NCBI GenBank assembly: GCA_964519365.1
Contig: CAZFHP010000004.1
Location: 1-49,756 of the forward strand
DNA from: CAZFHP01 sp964519365
GTDB lineage: Bacteria > Babelota > Babeliae > Babelales > RVW-14
Length of the DNA stretch: 49,756 bases
Reading direction: 5' to 3'
Shown here one piece after another: positions 15,241-22,967 of the stretch. The stretch's first letter is position 1. Each line of letters starts with the position of its first letter. The position numbers were made by a program, and so were the translations under genes. The notes under the pieces were generated by a model, which saw only the letters and a program-made list of their open reading frames with translations, ran no database searches and was not told where the DNA came from.

Positions 15241-15654
15241 ATGACGATTGCAAAGCGTAGCGCTTTTACGATGATGGAAATGATGGTCGTATTGTCTATT
15301 ATTGGTATGATTGCTGCCCTTATGGGGCCACGAATAATGCGATATATGTCAGAAGCAAAAATATCAAGTACTAAAGCAACTATGTCTACTATAAAAGGGG
15401 CTTTAATGGAGTATAGTATACACGTTGGCCATTTGCCTAAAAGTTTAGATGGTCTTAAAGAAAATATTGAAAACAGTAAGCGTTGGAAAGGCCCATATTT
15501 TGCAAAAGAATTTGAAGATGGCTGGAACAATGAAATTATCTATAATCGGCCTCCACAAGTATATACTAAAGATTATAGAAAGTATGAGCTTATTTCGTAT
15601 GGCGAATTGGGAGAAGGCTCTGATCAGAGTGAATGGGTTTATGACGGCATGTAA
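15241..15654 (+). CDS. gspG: Major pseudopilin GspG
   Basis: This 137-residue pseudopilin has a short leader MTIAKRSA followed by the class III signal FTMMEMMVVLSIIGMIAALM, with Glu at position 5 of the mature protein. Prepilin peptidase would cut after Ala rather than the usual Gly. The C-terminal half has the GspG pattern of proline/glycine-rich segments (RWKGPYFAKEFEDGWNNEIIYN) where calcium-binding loops occur in the family. An AGGAG site at 15231 precedes ATG 15241. It lies 20 bp after gspF. Confidence 0.9.
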   Translation: MTIAKRSAFTMMEMMVVLSIIGMIAALMGPRIMRYMSEAKISSTKATMSTIKGALMEYSIHVGHLPKSLDGLKENIENSKRWKGPYFAKEFEDGWNNEIIYNRPPQVYTKDYRKYELISYGELGEGSDQSEWVYDGM

Positions 15655-15693
15655 TTGTCGTATAGGTGAAGTAAAAGTAACAGGATATAATGC

Positions 15694-16248
15694 GTGAATA
15701 AAACGTCTTCTGCTTTTACGATGATGGAAATGATGGTTGTCATCTTTCTGATTGGAGTGATGGCAACCTTTGTTTTGCCTAATTTGATGCGTCGAAAACC
15801 ATCAGCCGAATGGCCGAACGTGCTTGAAGAGGTCAATAACTTAGTTTTTTTTGCCCGTCAAGAAGCGATATCACACCAAAAGCTTTTTCGTATAGCTTTT
15901 AAGGCAACAAAGCGAGATCAAGATTTTATTCTTGTTCAAGAAGAGAAAGACGACCCAGAAAAACCGGGAAGAAAGATTTATGAACAAGTGTTTTCTTCGT
16001 ATGTGACAACAAAATACGTATTGCCTGAGTCAATAAGTATTGATGGGCTGTATCATGGCAAAGATGAAACGATGGAAGATAACAAGCAAGAAGGATATTG
16101 CTATGTTATTGCTGACGGTCTTGTACAAGAGACGCTGGTGCGTTTTACACGAAAAGATGAAGAAGAAATTTCACGTGCAAGTTTTAAGATGAAACCGTTT
16201 TTTGGCATGTTTGAATATTTCGAAGGACATATTAAGCCTGAAAAATAA
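15694..16248 (+). CDS. gspH: Minor pseudopilin GspH-like
   Basis: This 184-residue protein starts with GTG 15694. Its prepilin signal SSAFTMMEMMVVIFLIGVMATFV is almost the same as that of gspG, again with Ala before the cut and Glu5. The segment EEVNNLVFFARQEAISHQKLFRI matches the GspH helix that follows the transmembrane part. Position between G and I supports H. The shared FTMMEMMVV block suggests local conversion or duplication of the leader region. Confidence 0.83.
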   Translation: MNKTSSAFTMMEMMVVIFLIGVMATFVLPNLMRRKPSAEWPNVLEEVNNLVFFARQEAISHQKLFRIAFKATKRDQDFILVQEEKDDPEKPGRKIYEQVFSSYVTTKYVLPESISIDGLYHGKDETMEDNKQEGYCYVIADGLVQETLVRFTRKDEEEISRASFKMKPFFGMFEYFEGHIKPEK

Positions 16249-16274
16249 GTAAAGATAAAGTAAGAGAGAAAAAC

Positions 16275-16688
16275 ATGAAAAGAACTGCTGGCTTTACGTT
16301 ATTCGAAGTTCTTATTGCTATTTTTATTTTGGTTTCTTCTGTCTTTGTTCTTTCTGATTTGCAAATAAAATCGTTATTTCGCGTATTGTCTGACAAAGAA
16401 AAAATAGACAGAGTCTTTTTGGTTAAGAAAGAGCTGTATAAGCTTTATCGAAAGTTTCCTAAGAAAAAGAAAGCCATGGTTGTTAAATTAGAAGATCCTG
16501 ATCCTGATATAAAAATTACAACGCAAGAAGTTGAAATTGGACGCAAGTCGATACTCAAAGACATGAAAGATCAAATTGCTGTTTTTCAGACGGAAGGGCA
16601 ATGGCGTAGTGGGCAGTTTGATAATGAAATAAAGATGCTTTTTTTTGTACCGAAACCCCAAGAAGACAAAGATAAAAAGAAAAAATAA
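16275..16688 (+). CDS. gspI: Minor pseudopilin GspI-like
   Basis: This 137-residue pseudopilin has the leader MKRTAG and the signal FTLFEVLIAIFILVSSVFVL with Glu5. The rest is charged and ends in a Lys/Asp tail (PKPQEDKDKKKK). Order and size fit GspI, which forms the pseudopilus tip complex with J and K. An AGAGAGAAAAAC leader precedes ATG 16275; the ribosome site is only moderate. Confidence 0.78.
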   Translation: MKRTAGFTLFEVLIAIFILVSSVFVLSDLQIKSLFRVLSDKEKIDRVFLVKKELYKLYRKFPKKKKAMVVKLEDPDPDIKITTQEVEIGRKSILKDMKDQIAVFQTEGQWRSGQFDNEIKMLFFVPKPQEDKDKKKK

Positions 16689-16706
16689 AAACATAAATAG
16701 AGGCAT

Positions 16707-17780
16707 ATGAGACGCATAAAAGTAAACACTGGTTTTACGATATTTGAGCTTTTGATAGCGCTTTTTCTTTCAGGCGTTGTTATGGCGGGGCTATTGCAAA
16801 GTTATCAAAGCTTAATGACATATCTTGAAAATAGTCGGGAAATCATGAACACCAATCGAAAAGTGTGTTTGCTTTTTAATCAACTTGAGCGTGATTTTAC
16901 AACGTCGTTTATTCCCGTCTTGCATAAAGAAATTATCTCTGACAAAGATAAAGGCAAAAAGAAACAAGATAAACAAGACGACAAGAAAGAAGACGAACCC
17001 TTCGATACGCCGAAGACGGCTACTCAGGATGAATCAGGAAAAGACGAGAAGAAAAAGAAGCAAAAAGAAAAAGAAGAAAAAAAAGATTTTTTCTTTGGAG
17101 CAAGCGAGGACGGTGATGTCATAAAAATCGAAGGTAAAAGAGTTGAGCCGTTTAAGCATGTGACGTTTATTACGACCAATGCGTTGCAGGTGTATGGGCA
17201 ACGGCGTGTACGTTTTGTTCGGGTAAAATATGAGCTTGTGAAAGACAAGGCAAAAAGCACTCGAGATAAAGAAAGTTATACGCTTGTGCGCAGAGAGACA
17301 GAAGACATAAAAAACGTAAAAGTAAAAATAAGTGATTCTGATGAAAAGCAAGCGAAAGAGAATCCGGTTCGCGTATATGAATTAGCTGATATGATTAAGT
17401 CTATGTACGTTGTTTATGTGACAGAAGAAGAAAAAGAAGAAGACGAAAAAGAAACAAAACGAACTAAAAAACCGGAAGAGCCCAAAGAGCTTCGATCGTT
17501 TGCGTGGGGGGAAAAAGATTATTCAAAAGGTGTTGTGCCTGAGCATGTTGAAATAAAAATTATTTTTTGGAACAGTGATATGACGGGCGAACGGTCGTTT
17601 GATGCTATTTTCCCAATATTTTCGTATCCAACAGAACGCGACAAACGGGATAAAACCCTTCGAGACGCTCGCCAAAAGGCTCGCCCTCAGGGTGAGCGGG
17701 GGGCAAAAAATCAAGATGTTGGACAGCAAGCCTCAGCAGCTCAATTGACTGGGCAAATAGGACAAGCGGGAAGACGATGA
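16707..17780 (+). CDS. gspJ: Minor pseudopilin GspJ-like with repeat-derived insertions
   Basis: This 357-residue protein opens with MRRIKVNTG then FTIFELLIALFLSGVVMAGL (Glu5), followed by the GspJ-like NRKVCLLFNQLERDFTTSFIPV. It is far longer than usual for GspJ (about 200). The excess lies in Lys/Glu-rich stretches at about residues 75-130 and 240-265 and in a C-terminal Gln-rich tail. Two REP-like palindromes are read through in frame (16998-17028 and 17656-17700), giving P-F-D-T-P-K-T-A-T-Q and T-L-R-D-A-R-Q-K-A-R-P-Q-G-E-R. The stop overlaps the gspK start (ATGA). Confidence 0.82.
   Translation: MRRIKVNTGFTIFELLIALFLSGVVMAGLLQSYQSLMTYLENSREIMNTNRKVCLLFNQLERDFTTSFIPVLHKEIISDKDKGKKKQDKQDDKKEDEPFDTPKTATQDESGKDEKKKKQKEKEEKKDFFFGASEDGDVIKIEGKRVEPFKHVTFITTNALQVYGQRRVRFVRVKYELVKDKAKSTRDKESYTLVRRETEDIKNVKVKISDSDEKQAKENPVRVYELADMIKSMYVVYVTEEEKEEDEKETKRTKKPEEPKELRSFAWGEKDYSKGVVPEHVEIKIIFWNSDMTGERSFDAIFPIFSYPTERDKRDKTLRDARQKARPQGERGAKNQDVGQQASAAQLTGQIGQAGRR
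16998..17028. repeat. REP-like palindromic element inside gspJ, copy 1
   Basis: CCCTTCGATACGCCGAAGAC followed by GGCTACTCAGG lies in frame within gspJ. It matches the left half of the common CCCTTCGATACGCCG...CGGCTACTCAGG repeat type; the right arm has decayed. It encodes P-F-D-T-P-K-T-A-T-Q. Confidence 0.65.
17656..17700. repeat. REP-like palindromic element inside gspJ, copy 2
   Basis: CCCTTCGAGACGCTCGCC is followed by GGCTCGCCCTCAGGGTGAGC, the latter a strong hairpin (GCTCGCCCT / AGGGTGAGC). The first 18 bases are identical to the element between archease and rtcB (1429-1446). It is read in frame in gspJ and is much richer in G+C than its surroundings. Confidence 0.75.
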
Positions 17781-18964
17781 ATATAAAGCATAGAAAAAAA
17801 ACAGGCGCGATTCTTATTTTTTCGCTGATGCTCGCATCGCTTATGATTTTATTGACGGAGCAATTGTTTAGAAGTGTTAACGTTAATTGGACTTTTTCTC
17901 GTGCAATGGTTGACCGTGAACGCGCAGAAATGCTTGCGCTCAGTGGGCTGACGATTGCAAAAAATCAGTTAACGATAGAGCCCGAAGATAAAGACGATAA
18001 GAAAAAGAAAACACAAGCGTCTCAAGAAGCTTCTAAGGTTGGCGAAAAAAAAGAAGAAGATACGCCAGTCAAAAAATTTTTGCGACGTGTTTTGCCCAAT
18101 TTAAATAGATGGCAAGTATTTACGTTTGAAGAAAAGCGTGATGGGATAGAAGGTGAGTTAAAGATTTGTATTTCGTGTGAGCATGGGAAAATTAATTTAA
18201 ATCATGCGTTTGATTTTAAAAAACAGGAATTTAAAAAATTATACGCAGCGTTACTTAAAGGGCTTGAGATTAAAGGGAAAGTAAAAGCTGGTGAGATTTT
18301 GCAAAAGCTTACGGAATTTTTAAAAGAACGACGCAAAAAATTACACGATGTTTCAGAGCTTAACAAGATGAGTCTTTTTAAAAACTTCAAGATTTTTTAT
18401 AAGCCGCCAGAAATGGTTTTAGAATCTTCAGGAACAACAAAGAAAAAAGAAAAAGCCAAGCCGAATCCTAATATCATGTTGCAAGATCTTTTTACGATAT
18501 GGACGCCGGATGACAAGCTTGAATATTTAATGTTTTCAGATGCGCTGTGTGCGATTTTTGGGCTCAGACGCCCGTTAGCTAACGATGCAGATGTTAAGAA
18601 AGATGTGTTTAAAAAAGTGATTGATACGTTTAAGCCTGATTGGGGTAAAAATTGGGATGAAAATTCGAAGTATCTTCAAGAAATTTATGACAACAAACCG
18701 AAAGTTTTAAAGCAATTACAGCCTCTATTTTCTCAACAATTTGAGCCAACGGTTTATTCTGTGTTATCTTGGGCAAAAGTTGGTTCGGTAGAACAGAAGT
18801 TGCTTGCTATTGTAAAAAAGACGAAACATAATGGAAAGAAGAAAGAAAAAGATAGCAAGAAAAAAGAACAAGAAAAAAATAACAAAGATAAAATAGATAA
18901 AAAAGATAAAGAATCAAAAAAGCCTGAAAGCTTTTTTAAAGTAGTTCGCGTTTATTGGCTTTAA
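17777..18964 (+). CDS. gspK: Minor pseudopilin GspK-like
   Basis: This 395-residue protein starts 4 bp inside gspJ. The N terminus KKTGAILIFSLMLASLMILL is a GspK-type prepilin signal without Glu5, as is usual for K. The middle part ERAEMLALSGLTIAKNQL and the stretch CISCEHGKINLNHAF match GspK, in which NLN-type segments are typical. Two hydrophilic Lys-rich stretches (about residues 75-100 and the last 45 residues before FKVVRVYWL) are additions. GspK caps the pseudopilus tip with I and J. Confidence 0.8.
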   Translation: MNIKHRKKTGAILIFSLMLASLMILLTEQLFRSVNVNWTFSRAMVDRERAEMLALSGLTIAKNQLTIEPEDKDDKKKKTQASQEASKVGEKKEEDTPVKKFLRRVLPNLNRWQVFTFEEKRDGIEGELKICISCEHGKINLNHAFDFKKQEFKKLYAALLKGLEIKGKVKAGEILQKLTEFLKERRKKLHDVSELNKMSLFKNFKIFYKPPEMVLESSGTTKKKEKAKPNPNIMLQDLFTIWTPDDKLEYLMFSDALCAIFGLRRPLANDADVKKDVFKKVIDTFKPDWGKNWDENSKYLQEIYDNKPKVLKQLQPLFSQQFEPTVYSVLSWAKVGSVEQKLLAIVKKTKHNGKKKEKDSKKKEQEKNNKDKIDKKDKESKKPESFFKVVRVYWL

Positions 18965-19000
18965 TTTTATAAGCGTTCATTTTATAAATAGGAAGAGCAC

Positions 19001-20491
19001 GTGAAAGTAGAAACCCGAGTTGGAATATTTGTTCTTTGCGCTATAGGTGTTTTTTTGTATCTGAGTGTTAATATTCGAGCTTTTCGCTTTGATAAGAACC
19101 AATATCATGAGTATAAAGCGTATTTTGAAGATACCGGGGGGATCACGCTTAAGGCTCCTGTTAAAATTGCGGGTGTTGAAGTTGGTTGGATTGAAGATAT
19201 TAAGCTTTTAACTGGTGGCAAAGCAGAAGTGCTTTTACGTGTGCATCGAAAAAATAAGCTTGCAAAAAATGCCTATGCGATGATTTACCAAGCAGGCTTA
19301 ATTGGGACCAAGACGATAGAAATAGATCCGGGCGATCCGACGACGGGGTTATTATTGCCTGGCAGTGCTCTTTCTATGCCAGGGAAAACGCCAACAAGTG
19401 TAGGAGAGTTGTTAGAGCAGTTTAGGGATATAGCAACAAGCATTCAGGATGTTGCAGGTTCTTTTAAGTCTGTTTTTGCGAGCCGTAAAGGTGAAGATAA
19501 TATGAAATTGGCGCTTAATTCGGTTGCCAAAGCGTCAGATAGAATTGCTGATTTTTCACTTAAGCTCAAAGATACTATGGCGCGAAATGAAGAAAATATT
19601 AATGTCATGTTAACGAACTTTAAACATACAGCACATAGTTTTAGACAAGCTGGCCCTAAGGTTAAGGGTGCGTTTGAGCAGGTTGAAGATGCTTCTATTC
19701 AAGCACGTGATACATTTAAAGAAGCTGGACAGGTAATGGAAAAAATTAATACGGGCAAAGGTGTTGTTGGGAAGCTTATTAACGAAGATGAGACATACGG
19801 TGACTTAAAGAAAACGATTAAGGGGTTCAAGAATTATGTCTCGCGTACACAATCGCTTATGCTTAATGTTGATATGCATGCTGAAAATATGTTACGTCAG
19901 TCTAATTCAAAGGGATATTTCGAATTAAAACTACGTCCGAATTCAGATTGTTTTTATTTGGTACAGCTGGTTGCAGATGAAAAGGGAAGGATAAGACGAG
20001 AAGAAAAGCATATTATACGGAAAGACGACAAGGGCAATGTGCTTAAAGCGAGCGAAGAAAATATTGCGGTTGATAAAAAAATCGAATTTGCAGATCAAGT
20101 TGATACAACGGTGCGTACGAAGAACGATATTTTGTTTGGCTTACAATTTGGTAAGCGTTTTGACCGGCTTGCGTTTAGAATTGGGTTGTTTGAAAGTACG
20201 TTTGGTGTTGGGTGCGATTATTATGTGCCGCTTGGGACTGATAAATTTCATTGGATTACAACGCTTGAAGCATTTGATATGCGCGGGGTTAATCGTTTAA
20301 ATGACACACGTCCGCACCTTAAGTGGCTAAATAAATTATTCTTCATGAAGAATTTATATACGTCATTTGGGGTTGACGATATAGTGAGCAAGAGTAGTGC
20401 CAACCCATTTTTTGGTGGAGGCTTGCGTTTTGGTGACGATGATCTGAAGTATTTTATGTCGATGTTACCAGTAGGAAGAGCTAGTCAGTAA
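19001..20491 (+). CDS. MCE/MlaD-family lipid-transfer protein
   Basis: This 496-residue protein has one N-terminal transmembrane anchor (about residues 7-25) and an MCE domain (about 35-115: YKAYFEDTGGITLKAPVKIAGVEVG ... IYQAGLIGTKTIEIDPGD). MlaD-type proteins form hexameric periplasmic rings that carry phospholipids between membranes. A long helical region and a beta-rich C-terminal part (about 300-490, ending GGGLRFGDDDLKYF) follow; the latter resembles an outer-membrane-type beta domain also found in other MCE proteins of this length. An AGGAAGAGC site precedes GTG 19001. No Mla ATPase or permease gene is adjacent. Confidence 0.86.
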   Translation: MKVETRVGIFVLCAIGVFLYLSVNIRAFRFDKNQYHEYKAYFEDTGGITLKAPVKIAGVEVGWIEDIKLLTGGKAEVLLRVHRKNKLAKNAYAMIYQAGLIGTKTIEIDPGDPTTGLLLPGSALSMPGKTPTSVGELLEQFRDIATSIQDVAGSFKSVFASRKGEDNMKLALNSVAKASDRIADFSLKLKDTMARNEENINVMLTNFKHTAHSFRQAGPKVKGAFEQVEDASIQARDTFKEAGQVMEKINTGKGVVGKLINEDETYGDLKKTIKGFKNYVSRTQSLMLNVDMHAENMLRQSNSKGYFELKLRPNSDCFYLVQLVADEKGRIRREEKHIIRKDDKGNVLKASEENIAVDKKIEFADQVDTTVRTKNDILFGLQFGKRFDRLAFRIGLFESTFGVGCDYYVPLGTDKFHWITTLEAFDMRGVNRLNDTRPHLKWLNKLFFMKNLYTSFGVDDIVSKSSANPFFGGGLRFGDDDLKYFMSMLPVGRASQ

Positions 20492-20497
20492 CGAGAG

Positions 20498-20671
20498 TTA
20501 GTGATAAAAGTAAAAATCTGAAGAGATATCACTTTCTTCTTCGATTTCGTCTTCTTCATCGTAGAAGACAAAGCTTATATTGTACGCGGTATCGTAAATT
20601 GGAGAATATGCGTTGCTGTATGTTGCTTCTAGCGGGGCTTTGTTGCCGTTGTTGGGTTGAATGTTTGCCAT
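20498..20671 (-). CDS. Small acidic protein, candidate (57 aa)
   Basis: In the 403-bp gap between the MCE gene and the hydrolase, the minus strand has a frame from ATG 20671 to TAA 20498. The product starts MANIQPNNGNKAPLEATYSN and has a Tyr-rich middle and an acidic C-terminal half. No clear ribosome site is visible, so expression is uncertain. Its middle (YSNAYS...YDTAYNISF) faintly resembles the small protein at 42616-42786 (YNLYST...ENLYATLSF). Unknown function. Confidence 0.4.
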   Translation of the reverse strand: MANIQPNNGNKAPLEATYSNAYSPIYDTAYNISFVFYDEEDEIEEESDISSDFYFYH

Positions 20672-20825
20672 TGGTGGCGCTTTCGAGAATATAGTTTTAT
20701 TATTTGTTCATAATCTTAAATTAACCTGAGTACTAGAAATATATAGCGCCTATTAATTTTATCAATAAATATTTCAAAAAACTTTAATTATTTACATTTG
20801 AAATATTTGTCTTGCCGGGGGGTGT

Positions 20826-20854
20826 TTTACGTTTTTTATAAAATTAAGTATAAT
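20826..20854 (+). promoter_or_regulatory. Candidate sigma70 promoter of the hydrolase at 20895
   Basis: TTTACG (20826-20831) and a perfect TATAAT (20849-20854) are separated by 17 bp. The start codon lies 41 bp downstream of the -10 box, after an AGAGG site. Confidence 0.6.
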
Positions 20855-20894
20855 CAAATGTAATAAAAACTAACTAAAATAGAGGTTTTATAAT

Positions 20895-21920
20895 ATGTCT
20901 ATAAGAAAACGATTGTTTGTTTTTGTCGTATGTTTTATTACGGCGATTGTATCTTCTTTTTCTCTTTTTTCGCTTGTCATACTATCTCATGGGTTTAGAA
21001 ACGAACATTCTGCGTGGTACAAGCCCGGAGGAGATTTTTTTGAAGCGGTTGCTTGTCAAGCTCGAAAAATGGGCCACAAAACAATGTCTTTTTCTTGGGA
21101 GCAATCTATTTTTCAAGGTGGCTTAAATATTGAACATCGTAAAGGTGGCGCATCTCTTGCGGCATTTATTTGGGATTATAAACAAAAGCATCCTCATGAG
21201 AAAATAATTCTGATAGTCCATAGTTATGGGGCCTTTGTTGCGTATCATGCGAGTAATTATTTGCAAAGTTTAAGAGATTTGCAAAATGGATTAAAAAGAA
21301 CAGAGCAAACGCAGGAGCATACAAAATACGATGCAATAAAAGCGTTTCTTGCCCAAGCAATCTCTCAAGCAATCTTAGGTAAATATTTACGTGATGATCT
21401 AACGTATGAAAAATCACAAATTCAAGAACAAGATTTAAGGCGTGAAAATTGTATGCGCAGGCTATTATTTGCGCTAAAAGATAAGATTAAGTATCTGGCA
21501 TATTGTTTTGATGCACAAATACAGGAGTTATTATGGGGCCAAGAAGAACAAGAGCCGCTTATTGATGAATTATATACGCTTGGAACACCACACTGGGAAT
21601 CTTATGACGTGCTCCCTGATATGAGAGAAATTGGTTTTCTCTATAACCTTAGTTCAAAGGGTGACTTAGTTGCACATAAAAAAACTGCAGGCAGTGGTGA
21701 TTTGCCAGAAGAGCTACGATCCTATGAAAATACCAAAAATATTTATGTTGAGCTTAATGTAGGGGGAGATACGTATAGCCCTGGGCATGCTGAAATACAT
21801 AGCCCTATTGTTGGGCATGGGCTGCTTTATATTCCTGACATGCTTGATAACGAAAAACAAGATGAGATTTTTACTTTTTACGCAGATCTTAAATATCGAG
21901 GGGTTCAAAGCCACTCATGA
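20895..21920 (+). CDS. Exported alpha/beta-hydrolase-like protein (lipase-type)
   Basis: This 341-residue protein has a signal peptide or anchor (MSIRKRLFVFVVCFITAIVSSFS). The hydrolase core begins with the strand LVILSHGF and the oxyanion HG. The nucleophile elbow is VHSYGAF with Ser110, a variant of GxSxG with Val first. A candidate acid/base pair lies in SSKGDLVAH and GHAEIHSPIVGHG near the C terminus. A Gln/Lys-rich helical lid-like insert spans about residues 120-215. It likely hydrolyses an ester outside the cytosol. Its last seven codons overlap, antisense, a leftover ABC-transporter 3' end (see 21888-21935). Confidence 0.72.
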   Translation: MSIRKRLFVFVVCFITAIVSSFSLFSLVILSHGFRNEHSAWYKPGGDFFEAVACQARKMGHKTMSFSWEQSIFQGGLNIEHRKGGASLAAFIWDYKQKHPHEKIILIVHSYGAFVAYHASNYLQSLRDLQNGLKRTEQTQEHTKYDAIKAFLAQAISQAILGKYLRDDLTYEKSQIQEQDLRRENCMRRLLFALKDKIKYLAYCFDAQIQELLWGQEEQEPLIDELYTLGTPHWESYDVLPDMREIGFLYNLSSKGDLVAHKKTAGSGDLPEELRSYENTKNIYVELNVGGDTYSPGHAEIHSPIVGHGLLYIPDMLDNEKQDEIFTFYADLKYRGVQSHS

Positions 21921-21935
21921 GTTTTGCGTTATACA
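21888..21935 (-). pseudogene. Scar of an ABC-exporter 3' end
   Basis: On the minus strand, just past the toroid gene's stop, an unassigned frame encodes L-M-S-G-F-E-P-L-D-I-stop. The intact ABC exporter at 22968 ends L-M-G-G-F-E-P-L-D-I-stop. The two DNA stretches agree at 28 of 37 positions, with most differences at silent sites. It is a remnant of a second exporter gene or of a recombination at the exporter's 3' end. Confidence 0.7.
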
Positions 21936-22954
21936 CTGTGTAATGCTGTTATTGATGTCCAGGTTGGGTGAAAAATATCATATGGGTCAGCGTCTTTGTC
22001 TGGAGGGTTTTTCCACGAGCCATCAGTGTGTTGTTGCGAAATTAAATAACGGATGGCTTCTTTTAGCTTTTTATTTTCATGTTGCTTATATATTTTTAGA
22101 CAGTGAATAAATTCTCCAATAAGGTCAATATCTTTAACGTCGTTAAGTACAAACGATAAATTTTCTTGCAAATACGCGTGTATTTTTTTTGTGAAATTAT
22201 TTTTAGGAATAGACTGAGTTCCGTAACGTGTCATTGCGTAAACAACGTGGGTGATGTAATAATTTTGATCATGATAATGATCTGATTTATGTGTATAGAT
22301 AAAGTCTAATTTGCGACAAATTTTTTCGATATGCGCATAGTTGTTTTTTGGCAGTTGAAATTTTTTGTCGGCATGTGTGCGATATGCAAGGTCTAAAAAA
22401 GCATAATCGATGAGATAATCTCCAAGCAGATCATAATTTTTTGTTTTTAACGCATATGCTGGGGAATGAAGATAATATGGCTTATTACTTTTGGGTAATT
22501 TTTTTTTGTAAAATCGGGCAAATCGTTTAAGCGTTTTATTTTTATTGTTGGCAAATAGATGTACCATTGGAAGTGTTGATATAAAGTCCCATTTACTTTC
22601 TCGATCATATGAAAATATTTTTGGGAGACGTTTGGTTGCCCGTTTGATCGCGTTTTTAATAAGCTTTGTTGCTATGCTTTTTATAAAAGCGTCTTTTTTG
22701 TTGAGCGTTAGCTCATAAAGCATAGTCAGATATTCACTTAAGATAAAGTCAAAATTGCTGTTTTTATCAGAAAACCTAATACACCAAAGCAGGCCAGACA
22801 GAATTGCTTTTCGCTTGGGAACTATGTTTTTCATGTGAAGCTCTTTTTTTAATTTTGCAACTACTTTTTTATTATGGTGTGTTTTACATGAGTTTGTTGT
22901 TGGGATACAAATAGATATCGCGACAATAAAAAAAATACGATGTGTGATTTGCAT
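21929..22954 (-). CDS. Exported alpha/alpha-toroid protein (terpene cyclase/prenyltransferase-like)
   Basis: This 341-residue protein begins with a signal peptide (MQITHRIFFIVAISICIPTTNS, with a Cys soon after). It is helical and near the C terminus carries a QW-type motif, KEAIRYLISQQHTDGSW, followed by HPTWTSITAL. Both are typical of the helix pairs in alpha/alpha toroids of squalene/terpene cyclases and prenyltransferases. No catalytic DxDD or metal motif is visible, so it may only share the fold. The start follows an AGAGGG site that overlaps the ABC exporter stop (13-bp gap). The C terminus may have been cut short by recombination with an exporter gene. Confidence 0.65.
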   Translation of the reverse strand: MQITHRIFFIVAISICIPTTNSCKTHHNKKVVAKLKKELHMKNIVPKRKAILSGLLWCIRFSDKNSNFDFILSEYLTMLYELTLNKKDAFIKSIATKLIKNAIKRATKRLPKIFSYDRESKWDFISTLPMVHLFANNKNKTLKRFARFYKKKLPKSNKPYYLHSPAYALKTKNYDLLGDYLIDYAFLDLAYRTHADKKFQLPKNNYAHIEKICRKLDFIYTHKSDHYHDQNYYITHVVYAMTRYGTQSIPKNNFTKKIHAYLQENLSFVLNDVKDIDLIGEFIHCLKIYKQHENKKLKEAIRYLISQQHTDGSWKNPPDKDADPYDIFHPTWTSITALHSV

Positions 22955-22967
22955 AATTTTTTACCCT

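Noticed and set aside
16885..17351. Lys-rich and Phe-rich frames on both strands inside gspJ
   Set aside because: They come from the AAG/GAA low-complexity tract of gspJ and have no start signals or family features.
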